Assembly: GCA_014379795.1 (NCBI GenBank) | Contig: JACMLC010000019.1 | Span: 1-9,464 of the forward strand | Source of the DNA: Pyrinomonadaceae bacterium | GTDB lineage: Bacteria; Acidobacteriota; Blastocatellia; Pyrinomonadales; Pyrinomonadaceae | Length of the DNA: 9,464 nucleotides | Reading direction: 5' to 3' | In this document: positions 1 through 6,021 of the stretch, piece after piece | Position numbering within the stretch: position 1 is the first letter of the stretch | Layout: the number at the start of each line of letters is the position of its first letter | Made by a program: the position numbers and the translations under genes | The notes under the pieces: model-generated | Databases searched by the model: none | Told to the model about the DNA's origin: nothing | The model's input: the letters and a program-made list of their open reading frames with translations, nothing else

Positions 1-272
1 ACATAGACGGACTAGACCCCTCGCTGGTGGCGCAGACCGGCACGCCTGAACCGGGCGGACTCGGCTGGTACGAAACCGTCGGCCTCATCCGCACGCTGGC
101 ACGCAAGCGGCGTGTCGTCGGGATGGACTTGACCGAATACTCTTACGTCGAAGGCTTTGATGCATCTGCATTTTTGTGCGCCAAGCTGATTTACAAATCT
201 CTGGCTTTTATCTTTGAAAGCGAGACCGAAAGAGTTCGAGGCTCAGCTCACTCTTCAATAGCTAGTGCGTAA
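1..272 (+). CDS. speB: Ureohydrolase (agmatinase/arginase family), C-terminal part; 5' end outside window
   Basis: The frame is open from the left edge (codons from base 3) and ends at TAA 270-272, giving about 89 residues. It begins IDGLDPSL and continues TGTPEPGGLGWYE. This is the SxDxDxxDP region plus the TPEPGG segment of Mn-dependent ureohydrolases: the first visible Asp is expected to be a Mn ligand, and the Glu of TPEPGG lies at the substrate site. The segment VVGMDLTEY is the usual final core strand (VVGxDxxE), followed by the C-terminal helix. In agmatinase these enzymes release urea from agmatine to make putrescine in the cytoplasm. Arginase, guanidinobutyrase or formimidoylglutamase activity cannot be excluded because the N-terminal metal-binding half is missing. 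The symbol is therefore family-level. The only + strand gene here, it converges on the lipoprotein gene. Confidence 0.85.
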   Translation, partial: IDGLDPSLVAQTGTPEPGGLGWYETVGLIRTLARKRRVVGMDLTEYSYVEGFDASAFLCAKLIYKSLAFIFESETERVRGSAHSSIASA

Positions 273-286
273 TCAATTAAAGCTTT

Positions 287-382
287 GCCACAGAGGACAC
301 AGAGAACACAGAGATAGAAAACATTTTCAAATCTGAGATATTGAATTTGAAATTCCTCTGTGTTCTCTGTGTCCTCTGTGGC
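287..382. repeat. Long perfect hairpin of 9-base tandem units (CACAGAGRA type) between convergent genes
   Basis: Arms 287-313 and 356-382 are perfect 27-base reverse complements, separated by a 42-base AT-rich spacer. Each arm consists of about three 9-base units (CACAGAGGA, CACAGAGAA, CACAGAG). The spacer itself contains a TTCAAAT/ATTTGAA inverted pair that could extend the stem. It lies 14 bases after the ureohydrolase stop and 16 bases after the lipoprotein-gene stop on the other strand, so it could act at the 3' ends of both. No T-run follows the stem on either strand, which argues against a classical intrinsic terminator. Confidence 0.92.
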
Positions 383-398
383 TAATTTCTTAAACTCG

Positions 399-1655
399 CT
401 AGATTTTCAACACTCCGTTCTCGACCAACACCTTGCCATCCAATTTGACGGTGCTGCCGGGCAGAAAGCCCGTCCATCCGAAAGAGACGTTGTTATCGCC
501 GCCAGCCCAAGTGTTGTTGCCTGCGCCGACCGACACCGTGCCTGCCGTAACCCAGTTGCCTAGCTTGCTGTTGGGCGAAAGTTTAACGTTCGGGTTGATG
601 CCGAGGTCAACAAAGGCGAAGAGTTCTTTGCCCGCGCCGCGCGCTTCATAGTCCGCTTTAAAAGCGTCAAAGCCCGCGCCTGAGCCTGTCATCGAAGTTA
701 TCTTGCCGCCAACGAAAGTCATCGTGACGTTCGTCATCTCCTTGCCGTCAAAGAAATCTTTGTCAACGACCACTTTTCCTTCGGCGGTGCCGGGCACGGG
801 AGTCACGGCCACTTCGCCAGCCGGTAGATAGATGCTGACGAAGGGGCTTCCCTTTTGCACATCTTCGGCAGAGATGACGCCGTCGCTCACATAGACGGGT
901 CTGCCTTGAATGCGAACTTTCAAGTCTGTGCCGTTGGGATTCGTGATGTGCACTTCGTTGCCCGCGAGCGCGGCCTTCACCTGCTCTGCCTTTGCTTGCA
1001 AACTCGTATAATCCACATTCACGCCTTCCCAGAAAGTTTTTGAAAGTTCGTCCACGGACATCTCGAATCTCTTAGCGCGCCAGTCGGTCGGGTAAAGCCC
1101 GTTGCCAATATCTACCGTGCGAACATTCTTCTTGCGAAACTGTGCGGCGACAGGCTCTCCGGCCTTGCCGCGCGCGGCCAGACGCGCGGGCGGAATGTCC
1201 GCGAGCAAGCCTTCGGTTTCGTTGCTGTCCACGTTAATCGTGACGTTGACCATATCTGCCAGCTTCAGGCCGAGCGCGGGAGACTGGGCATCGTATTTCT
1301 CAGGCACGTCGGTATAAGACTTTTTAGCCATCCGGTCACTATCAACCGTCACGAGCGGAAAAGCTCCGAGCTTGCGGACATGCGTAGCGATGTTTTCCAG
1401 CAACTCCATGTCACGGACGCTGCCGGTGATGAGAACGATGTCATTCTCCTTGACGCCCGCGCTCTGGTTGACGAGCCTTTGCGCAAGCTGCTCCATATCG
1501 GTCGGCGCTTTCTTCTGCGCGTCGGCGGTCGGGCTTGGCGTTGTAACCGTTGTGTTCTGATTAGTCTGGGCTGTATTGGTCGTCGGCTGCGGCGTCTGGC
1601 AAGCGAGCATGATACCGAGCGCGATGCAGATAGCGATGACAGGAAGGCGTTTCAT
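399..1655 (-). CDS. Lipoprotein with M29 aminopeptidase-like fold, probably lacking the metal site
   Basis: A protein of 418 residues. The start at 1655 is preferred over an upstream ATG at 1724 because GGAGG lies 9 bases before it, and the protein then begins with a lipoprotein signal: MKR, a hydrophobic stretch, then IMLAC with Cys19 as lipidation site. A Thr/Pro/Gln-rich linker (20-50) follows. The rest resembles M29 (AmpS/PepS, COG2309) metallo-aminopeptidases: an N-terminal domain to about 230, then YLPAGEV (E281), GGKITSM, FVDLGINPN (about 349-356), AGTVSVGAG (371-379), GGDNNVS (385-391) and a closing VKLDGKVLVENG. In active M29 enzymes the metal ligands are two Glu, two His and one Asp. 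Here E281 is kept, the second Glu is Asp350, the GTxH His is Ser375, and no HWD motif follows GGDN. The protein is probably outer-membrane or periplasmic and non-hydrolytic, unless it uses other ligands. It is a single-gene unit with its own promoter and a 3' hairpin. Confidence 0.75.
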   Translation of the reverse strand: MKRLPVIAICIALGIMLACQTPQPTTNTAQTNQNTTVTTPSPTADAQKKAPTDMEQLAQRLVNQSAGVKENDIVLITGSVRDMELLENIATHVRKLGAFPLVTVDSDRMAKKSYTDVPEKYDAQSPALGLKLADMVNVTINVDSNETEGLLADIPPARLAARGKAGEPVAAQFRKKNVRTVDIGNGLYPTDWRAKRFEMSVDELSKTFWEGVNVDYTSLQAKAEQVKAALAGNEVHITNPNGTDLKVRIQGRPVYVSDGVISAEDVQKGSPFVSIYLPAGEVAVTPVPGTAEGKVVVDKDFFDGKEMTNVTMTFVGGKITSMTGSGAGFDAFKADYEARGAGKELFAFVDLGINPNVKLSPNSKLGNWVTAGTVSVGAGNNTWAGGDNNVSFGWTGFLPGSTVKLDGKVLVENGVLKI

Positions 1656-1664
1656 TGGAGAATT

Positions 1665-1669
1665 CCTCC
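1665..1669 (-). promoter_or_regulatory. Ribosome binding site deciding the lipoprotein start
   Basis: GGAGG on the - strand lies 9 bases upstream of the ATG at 1653-1655. It fixes the start at the signal-peptide methionine rather than the ATG 69 bases upstream. Confidence 0.8.
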
Positions 1670-1700
1670 GGCGAGTTGTTGGGATTGGGAAAGCAAGTGG

Positions 1701-1729
1701 CTTGTATGCCAAATTCAGGGACAAGTCAA
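1701..1729 (-). promoter_or_regulatory. Candidate sigma-70 type promoter of the M29-like lipoprotein gene
   Basis: On the - strand, TTGACT (1729-1724) is followed after a 17-base spacer by TACAAG (1706-1701). These match the consensus -35 at 5 of 6 positions and the -10 at 4 of 6. Transcription would start near 1694, leaving a leader of about 40 bases with the GGAGG site. It lies just downstream of the hairpin that ends the amidase gene, as expected for an independent unit. Confidence 0.5.
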
Positions 1730-1743
1730 CAGTTATCGGAAGG

Positions 1744-1815
1744 GTTCAAAGTTCAAAGTTCAAGGTTCAAAGTCACAATACCAGTTCCGAACTTTGAACT
1801 TTGAACCTTGAACTT
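1744..1815. repeat. Inverted repeat of 7-base tandem units (GTTCAAR type) abutting the amidase stop codon
   Basis: The left arm 1744-1773 is four exact-period 7-base units: GTTCAAA, GTTCAAA, GTTCAAG, GTTCAAA, then GT. The right arm 1789-1815 is the complementary array (GAACTTT, GAACTTT, GAACCTT, GAACTT). The longest perfect pairing is 18 bases (1756-1773 with 1798-1815) around a 24-base loop; other registers can also pair because of the tandem structure. The right arm covers two of the three bases of the amidase stop codon (TAA, 1814-1816). No T-run follows on the - strand. Confidence 0.92.
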
Positions 1816-3415
1816 ACGAGAGTTGCGGCGGGCGGCGGTGGCTTGTCGCCTGCTCAAAAGCATAAGCCAGCTTGAGCAGCACAGGCTCTGTGTAGGCACG
1901 GCCAAAGAAAGAGATGCCGACGGGCAGGCCGTGAACGTAACCCGCAGGGACGGTGATGTTCGGATAGCCCGCGACCGCCGCCGCGCTTGATGAGCCGCCG
2001 CCGAAATGGTCTCCGTTGACGAGGTCTGTCGTCCAGGCGGGGCCTCCGGTCGGCGCGATGATGGCATCAAGGCGATGCTTTTGTATCGTCGCATCAATGC
2101 CTTCGGTTCTTGAGAGGCGATGATTTTTGCTGAGAGCCAGCCTGTAAGCACGGCTTGTGAGCGCGCCTTTCTCCTGCGCACGGATAAAAATCTCCTGCCC
2201 GAAGTAGGGCATCTCTTTGTCTTTGTGGCGTTCGTTGAATTCTATGATCTCTTTCAATGAATGAACGGGAGCGCGTGCGCCGAGCTTTGCGAGATACGCG
2301 TTCAAGTCTGCTTTGAACTCGTACAAGAGAACTTCAAATTCCGAATCGTCAAACTTTCCATGCGTCGCGATGTCAGCAGGGTCAACGACAATTGCGCCGA
2401 GCCGCTTCATCTCTTTAATCGCATCTTCCAACAGCTTGTCCACGCCGTCGTTAAAGCCAAAAGACTTGCGCGCGACGCCGATACGCGCCCCGCTGAGACC
2501 GTTCGTGTCCAGAAAGCGCGTGTAATCCGTGTGAGCTTTCCCGCGACTCTCGCGCGTGACAGCATCGCTCGCATCAAGACCTGCGAGCGCGGAGAGCAGG
2601 ATGGCTGCATCCCGCACGGTGCGAGCCATCGGCCCGGCTGTGTCCTGGCTGTGCGCGATGGGGATGATGCCTGTGCGGCTGACAAGTCCGAGCGTCGGCT
2701 TGATGCCGACAATCGAGTTGGCTGATGAAGGGCATACTATTGAGCCGTCCGTCTCCGTGCCGACGGCGACGGCGCAGAGATTGGCGGCGACGGATGCGCC
2801 GGAGCCTGAGCTTGAGCCGCATGGGTTTCTATCGAGCGCGTAAGGATTGCGCGTCTGCCCTCCCCGTGCGCTCCAACCGCTCGTCGAACGGGTCGAGCGA
2901 AAGTTCGCCCACTCGCTCAAATTTGTCTTGCCGATAATGACCGCGCCCGCTTCGCGCAAACGCTGCGCGATGAAGGCGTCACGCAAGGGCTTTGACTCGA
3001 CCAGCGCGAGCGAACCGGCTGTAGTCTTCATCCTGTCCGCAGTGTCTATATTGTCCTTTATCAAAACCGGGATGCCGTGCAGAGGCCCCCGCGCGCCCTT
3101 CGCCTTGCGCTCTTTATCTAAGGCTTCGGCTATCGCCAGCGCGTCCGGATTGATTTCGATGACGGAGTTAAGCTTCGCCCCGCGCTGGTCTACATCCTCT
3201 ATCCGCTTCAAATATTTCTCCGCGATGTTGCGCGCGGTCAGCTTCCCTGCCTTCATAGCTTCCTGCAAGTCCGCGATGGTCGTTTCGGCCAGCTCAAAAT
3301 TTTTATCATCCGGCGAAGCGACGGCAGCGCCAAAGGCATCGTTCGCCAACACAGAGCGCGTCAGCCCCATCGCGCCGACCAGCATGCTCGCTTGAAGAAA
3401 ACCTCTCCGGTTCAT
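1814..3415 (-). CDS. Tat-exported amidase-signature hydrolase
   Basis: A protein of 533 residues. The start at 3415 is chosen because GGGAGG lies 8 bases upstream and the protein then begins MNRRGFLQ, a twin-arginine (Tat) motif followed by a hydrophobic stretch and VLANDAFGA. An in-frame ATG at 3436 lacks a good ribosome site. The mature part is a full amidase-signature domain with the Ser-cisSer-Lys triad: Lys120 in PVLIKDNID, cis-Ser201 in CGSSSGSG, and nucleophile Ser225 in GTETDGSIVCPSS. The GPMARTVRDAA segment and the C-terminal GYPNITVPAG and GLPVGISFFG segments are also typical. These enzymes hydrolyse amide bonds of varied substrates; the substrate cannot be read from sequence. The Tat signal rules out a role as GatA (Glu-tRNA amidotransferase) and no gatB/gatC is nearby. 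The cysteine in PCGSSSGSG replaces the more usual glycine. Confidence 0.9.
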   Translation of the reverse strand: MNRRGFLQASMLVGAMGLTRSVLANDAFGAAVASPDDKNFELAETTIADLQEAMKAGKLTARNIAEKYLKRIEDVDQRGAKLNSVIEINPDALAIAEALDKERKAKGARGPLHGIPVLIKDNIDTADRMKTTAGSLALVESKPLRDAFIAQRLREAGAVIIGKTNLSEWANFRSTRSTSGWSARGGQTRNPYALDRNPCGSSSGSGASVAANLCAVAVGTETDGSIVCPSSANSIVGIKPTLGLVSRTGIIPIAHSQDTAGPMARTVRDAAILLSALAGLDASDAVTRESRGKAHTDYTRFLDTNGLSGARIGVARKSFGFNDGVDKLLEDAIKEMKRLGAIVVDPADIATHGKFDDSEFEVLLYEFKADLNAYLAKLGARAPVHSLKEIIEFNERHKDKEMPYFGQEIFIRAQEKGALTSRAYRLALSKNHRLSRTEGIDATIQKHRLDAIIAPTGGPAWTTDLVNGDHFGGGSSSAAAVAGYPNITVPAGYVHGLPVGISFFGRAYTEPVLLKLAYAFEQATSHRRPPQLS

Positions 3416-3423
3416 TATCCAAA

Positions 3424-3429
3424 CCTCCC
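3424..3429 (-). promoter_or_regulatory. Ribosome binding site deciding the amidase start
   Basis: GGGAGG on the - strand is 8 bases upstream of the ATG at 3413-3415. It lies inside the open frame that begins at the upstream ATG (3436), so the twin-arginine methionine is the better start. Confidence 0.75.
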
Positions 3430-3443
3430 GTTTCATTTTTCCA

Positions 3444-3452
3444 TCTATATCA
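3444..3452 (-). promoter_or_regulatory. Possible extended -10 promoter element of the amidase gene
   Basis: TGATATAGA on the - strand fits an extended -10 (TG, one base, then TATAGA). It would place the transcript start near 3437, about 20 bases before the start codon and just downstream of the CGCAAAG hairpin. No convincing -35 is visible; that position falls in the repeat. Confidence 0.35.
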
Positions 3453-3463
3453 GGAGTAGAAAT

Positions 3464-3563
3464 CCTTTGCGTACTTTGCGCGTCTTCTCTTTGCGGTCTT
3501 TGCGGTCAAAGGTTTTTTTAACGCAAAGGTCGCAAAGAGAGAAGACGCAAAGACCGCAAAGAG
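3464..3563. repeat. Imperfect long hairpin of 9-base CGCAAAG units, first copy
   Basis: The left arm 3464-3504 carries four CTTTGCG words and the right arm 3522-3563 carries four CGCAAAG words, mostly spaced by 9 bases. The arms align over almost their whole length with two 2-base gaps and a few mismatches. In an alternative register, 3487-3504 and 3546-3563 are perfect 18-base complements. The inner loop contains a run of seven T (+ strand). It lies 47 bases after the ABC ATPase stop and before the amidase promoter region. The same unit occurs again at 5914-6014; 15 bases (3546-3560 and 5973-5987) are identical. Confidence 0.9.
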
Positions 3564-3610
3564 AAAAAGCAATTGATTTATTTCTACCCTTGATTAGCAG
3601 ATTTCTTATT

Positions 3611-4438
3611 TTAACCCAGCCATTCCAAGACATCTTCGCCCGTCGTGCGCGCTCCGCCGATGACGCGTATGAAATAATCTTCGAGCGAGAGCGGGCTGGC
3701 TGGCTGTTGCCCGTCGCCTTCGAGACGAATGCCGCGACGCAACTCATCGAGCGAGCCGGAGGCGACGAGCCGACCGGCGGAAATAATCGCGATGTCTGTG
3801 CAGAGGCGTTCGACTATTTCTAAAACATGAGAAGTGAGAAAGACCGTCAGGCCGCGCGCGGTGAGGCGCGAGAGCAAGTCTTTGAGCGTGCGCGAGGCGA
3901 TGGCGTCAATCCCTTCGAACGGTTCGTCCAGAAAAAGTATTTCCGGGCGATGAATCAGCGCGCAGGCGAGCGAGAGCTTTTTCTTCATCCCGTGCGAGTA
4001 TTCGACGATGAGCTTTTTCGGCTCCGCATCAAGCTCCATCAAATCCAGCAACTCCGCCGTGCGCTCCGCAATCTCCTGCCTGTGCAATCCATACATGCGC
4101 CCCGTGAAGGTCAGCATCTCGGCTCCGGTCAGACGCTCGAACAAATTCAAATCTTCCGGCACGACGCCGATGCGCCGTTTGACTTCGAGCGGCTCTGTTT
4201 GAATGTCGCGCCCGAGCACACTGATACGCCCGCTCGTCGGCGCGAGCAAGCCCGTCAGCATCTTGATAGTCGTGGATTTGCCCGCGCCGTTCGGCCCCAA
4301 GAAACCGAAGAACTGCCCGCGCCGCACGCGCAGGCTAATACGGTCAACCGCCGTGAAATCGCCAAAGCGACGCACCAAGTCAACCGTCTCGACCGCAGGC
4401 ATCAAGGCATTTGCTTCAGAAGCGGAAGTATCCGTCAT
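3611..4438 (-). CDS. ABC-2 type transporter ATP-binding protein without adjacent permease
   Basis: A cytoplasmic ABC ATPase of 275 residues, typical for the ABC-2 exporter class. Visible motifs in order: aromatic residue Phe25 in RRFGDFTA, Walker A GPNGAGKST (48-56), Q-loop position in GVVPEDLNLF (Glu95 in place of Gln, as in many relatives), signature EYSHGMKKKLSLA (146-158, a variant of LSGGQ common in this subgroup), Walker B ILFLDEP (167-173), D-loop GID and H-loop TSH (202-204). Partner permeases of this class normally sit next to the ATPase, but here the neighbours are a phosphatase-type hydrolase and an amidase, each separated by a repeat. The substrate is therefore unknown. The start is uncertain: no ribosome site is correctly spaced before 4438, and Met13 (4402) is an alternative. 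Confidence 0.88.
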   Translation of the reverse strand: MTDTSASEANALMPAVETVDLVRRFGDFTAVDRISLRVRRGQFFGFLGPNGAGKSTTIKMLTGLLAPTSGRISVLGRDIQTEPLEVKRRIGVVPEDLNLFERLTGAEMLTFTGRMYGLHRQEIAERTAELLDLMELDAEPKKLIVEYSHGMKKKLSLACALIHRPEILFLDEPFEGIDAIASRTLKDLLSRLTARGLTVFLTSHVLEIVERLCTDIAIISAGRLVASGSLDELRRGIRLEGDGQQPASPLSLEDYFIRVIGGARTTGEDVLEWLG

Positions 4439-4446
4439 GCCTCTGA

Positions 4447-4475
4447 CTTGTACGCGGTGCGAGAATGAAAAGCAA
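4447..4475 (-). promoter_or_regulatory. Candidate promoter of the ABC ATPase gene, giving a very short leader
   Basis: TTGCTT (4475-4470) and TACAAG (4452-4447) on the - strand are separated by 17 bases. The -10 hexamer is identical to that proposed for the lipoprotein gene. The -35 overlaps the outer end of the GGATGAA hairpin. Only 8 bases lie between the -10 and the ATG at 4438, so the transcript would be nearly leaderless, or translation starts at 4402. Confidence 0.35.
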
Positions 4476-4580
4476 GGATGAAGGCGGAAGGATGAAGGAT
4501 GAAGGAGCTGCTATTGATGATGAATGGCGGAGGGTTGAATAGCATGCCTTTCATCCTTCCGCCTTCATCCTTCATCCTTG
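4474..4580. repeat. Inverted repeat of 7-base tandem units (GGATGAA type) overlapping the 3' end of the phosphatase-family gene
   Basis: The left arm is four 7-base units from 4476: GGATGAA, GGCGGAA, GGATGAA, GGATGAA. The right arm 4550-4577 is TTCATCC, TTCCGCC, TTCATCC, TTCATCC, then TTG. The perfect stem is 23 bases (4474-4496 with 4550-4572) with a 53-base loop. The variant unit is second in both arms, so aligning it leaves one unpaired unit on the inside of the left arm and one on the outside of the right arm. The right array covers the last two codons and the stop (TGA, 4572-4574) of the upstream gene. No T-run follows. Confidence 0.92.
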
Positions 4581-5864
4581 TAAGTATGGTCTGGCTTCGA
4601 TGGCGCGGACGTGTGCTGGAAAGGCGCGGTGCGTGCTCATCAGGAAGGCGTTGGTGCTGGCGCGCAGGGCGTTGCCGTGTGTCGCGGCGAGGCGCACGAA
4701 GCGGCTAAAGATGGACGCGCCGTAATAGTAGCCGTCCTGTAGACTGACCAGCACGTCCGCCGTGTGGCCGACGCGCGTAGCGTGGAGTGAGTCGAAAAGA
4801 TTTGCGAGTGCGTCCGGGTAAATATGATCTGCTGTGCGCGCATACCAAACTTTATCGGGCGCGTAGCCATTCACATCCAACAGGTTTTCTTCAGCCAGAG
4901 CGCGCACGACGGGCGCGAGGCACAAGGGATCGCCCGTGAGCTGTTCATAACGGTAAAGAGTGTCGGTCTCTGTCTCATGTCGCTCGATGCGTGCAGCGCC
5001 GCGCGTTCCTTTGACCAGCACGGATGCTTCATCGCCGTCAAGATGAAGCGCGAAGTCAACGCCTTCGAGAGATACCAGCGCGTCGGCTAAGGTGGGCGCA
5101 TCCTCCTCGCCTCCGCAATAGAGCGCTGCGTAACCGCACAGGCCAAAGGCAGGAATCACAACGCTGTGCCGCTCTCTGCGCCCCAAACTATTTGTCAGGT
5201 TGTAGCCGTAACGCATCAGGTGCGTCTGTAGATGCACGCGATGGTTCTCCTGCAAATTCATGCCGTGATCCGAGAACAGCACGATCTCCGTTTCCTCGCC
5301 GCAGAAAGCGTGTATCTCTCTCAAAATCCGGTCGAGCGATTCGAGCGCGACATCGAGGTGCTTGCGCCCGCGTATGTGCAAGAGGCCGTCAGTGCCTTTG
5401 AGAAAAGCAAAAAAGTCTCTGTCTTGCGGCGCGTTGCGAAAGCGTTCGCGAAACCTCTGCATGTCTGCGCGCCAGACCGTTTCGGGCGCGACGTAAACCA
5501 GAAACTCGAAGGCGAGCGGCTCTTGATAATCCAGCTTCTCCATGTATGACGAAGGGGCTTTGTCGGGCGTGCGTCGTCCTATGTACTTGCGCACCCCGCC
5601 GCGCAGCTCGCGCGCCTGACGGTCAAAATAAAGACTCTCATACCCCTTCGGCGCAGAGGCATTGAGCATGCAAGAGAGCGCGATATTCGTCATCGTCGGA
5701 AACGGCGAGAGCAGGCGCGACGGCTCGCCGAACGCATCGAACAGCCCGCGCCCCTTCGCGGCCTTAATGACCTCATGCGGCACGCCGTCAAGACAAAGCA
5801 GCAACCGGCGCGCACGCGTGCGTCCCGCGCCATCGTCTTTGATATTTGTAATATTATTTTTCAT
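4572..5864 (-). CDS. Alkaline-phosphatase-superfamily hydrolase (type I phosphodiesterase/nucleotide pyrophosphatase-like)
   Basis: A protein of 430 residues. The probable two-metal site of the superfamily is complete: Asp26 in LLLCLDGVP, nucleophile Thr59 in FPTMTN (PxxT pattern), Asp159 and His163 in GTDGLLH, Asp199-His200 in VLFSDHGM, and the late His396 in AATHGNALR. Members hydrolyse phosphate mono- or diesters, sometimes sulfates or phosphonates; the substrate cannot be inferred. There is no signal peptide or membrane segment, so the protein is probably cytoplasmic, which is less usual than secretion for this superfamily. The start is ambiguous: the ATG at 5864 is used, while an in-frame TTG at 5912 would add 16 residues with no family resemblance, and neither has a strong ribosome site. 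The last two codons and the stop lie inside a tandem-unit repeat, suggesting the original C-terminus was altered there. Confidence 0.82.
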   Translation of the reverse strand: MKNNITNIKDDGAGRTRARRLLLCLDGVPHEVIKAAKGRGLFDAFGEPSRLLSPFPTMTNIALSCMLNASAPKGYESLYFDRQARELRGGVRKYIGRRTPDKAPSSYMEKLDYQEPLAFEFLVYVAPETVWRADMQRFRERFRNAPQDRDFFAFLKGTDGLLHIRGRKHLDVALESLDRILREIHAFCGEETEIVLFSDHGMNLQENHRVHLQTHLMRYGYNLTNSLGRRERHSVVIPAFGLCGYAALYCGGEEDAPTLADALVSLEGVDFALHLDGDEASVLVKGTRGAARIERHETETDTLYRYEQLTGDPLCLAPVVRALAEENLLDVNGYAPDKVWYARTADHIYPDALANLFDSLHATRVGHTADVLVSLQDGYYYGASIFSRFVRLAATHGNALRASTNAFLMSTHRAFPAHVRAIEARPYLQG

Positions 5865-5913
5865 TCTAAAAATATGCTTTCCATTAGCGAGAACTAAAAT
5901 AGGAGGACTCAAA

Positions 5914-6014
5914 CCCTTTGCGCTCTTTGCGTCTTAAATCGTTGCGTCCTTTGCGTTAAAAATGCATTTAAACGCAAAGACCGCAAAAAAGGAACGCGCA
6001 AAGAACGCAAAGGG
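5914..6014. repeat. Long imperfect hairpin of 9-base CGCAAAG units, second copy
   Basis: Outer arms 5914-5931 and 5997-6014 pair with one mismatch in 18. Inner arms CTTTGCGTT (5949-5957) and AACGCAAAG (5971-5979) pair perfectly, and the intervening segments pair partly, so the two halves fold back over almost their whole length. The centre holds an AAATGCATTT palindrome. It begins 7 bases after the TPR gene stop. The word composition matches the copy at 3464-3563, but the order and spacing of units differ, so the two are family members rather than simple duplicates. Confidence 0.9.
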
Positions 6015-6021
6015 CAGACAG

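Noticed and set aside
1656..1724. N-terminal extension of the lipoprotein to the ATG at 1724
   Set aside because: It would bury the lipoprotein signal 23 residues inside the protein and overlap the proposed promoter and the GGAGG site.
1380..1811. Long open frame on the + strand opposite the lipoprotein gene
   Set aside because: It lies antisense to a well-supported gene, its composition is Arg/Leu/Cys-rich without any motif, and its end runs through the GTTCAAR repeat, giving a low-complexity peptide.
3392..3823. 143-codon open frame on the + strand across the amidase-ABC gap
   Set aside because: It is made of translated hairpin (SLRSLRS-like peptide) and antisense ABC sequence, with no independent evidence.
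3827..4468. 213-codon open frame on the + strand opposite the ABC ATPase
   Set aside because: It is a shadow of the high-GC ABC gene, with Arg/Gln/His-rich sequence and no recognisable domain.
5865..5912. TTG start at 5912 for the phosphatase-family gene
   Set aside because: A rare start codon with no clear ribosome site; the added residues show no family resemblance. Not fully excluded.
287..6014. CRISPR array
   Set aside because: The tandem words are 7 or 9 bases without unique spacers, occur as inverted pairs, and no cas gene is present.
287..6014. Classical rho-independent terminators
   Set aside because: The stems are far longer than usual, several are AT-rich, and none is followed by a T-run on the relevant strand. 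A termination role is possible but not by the standard signature.
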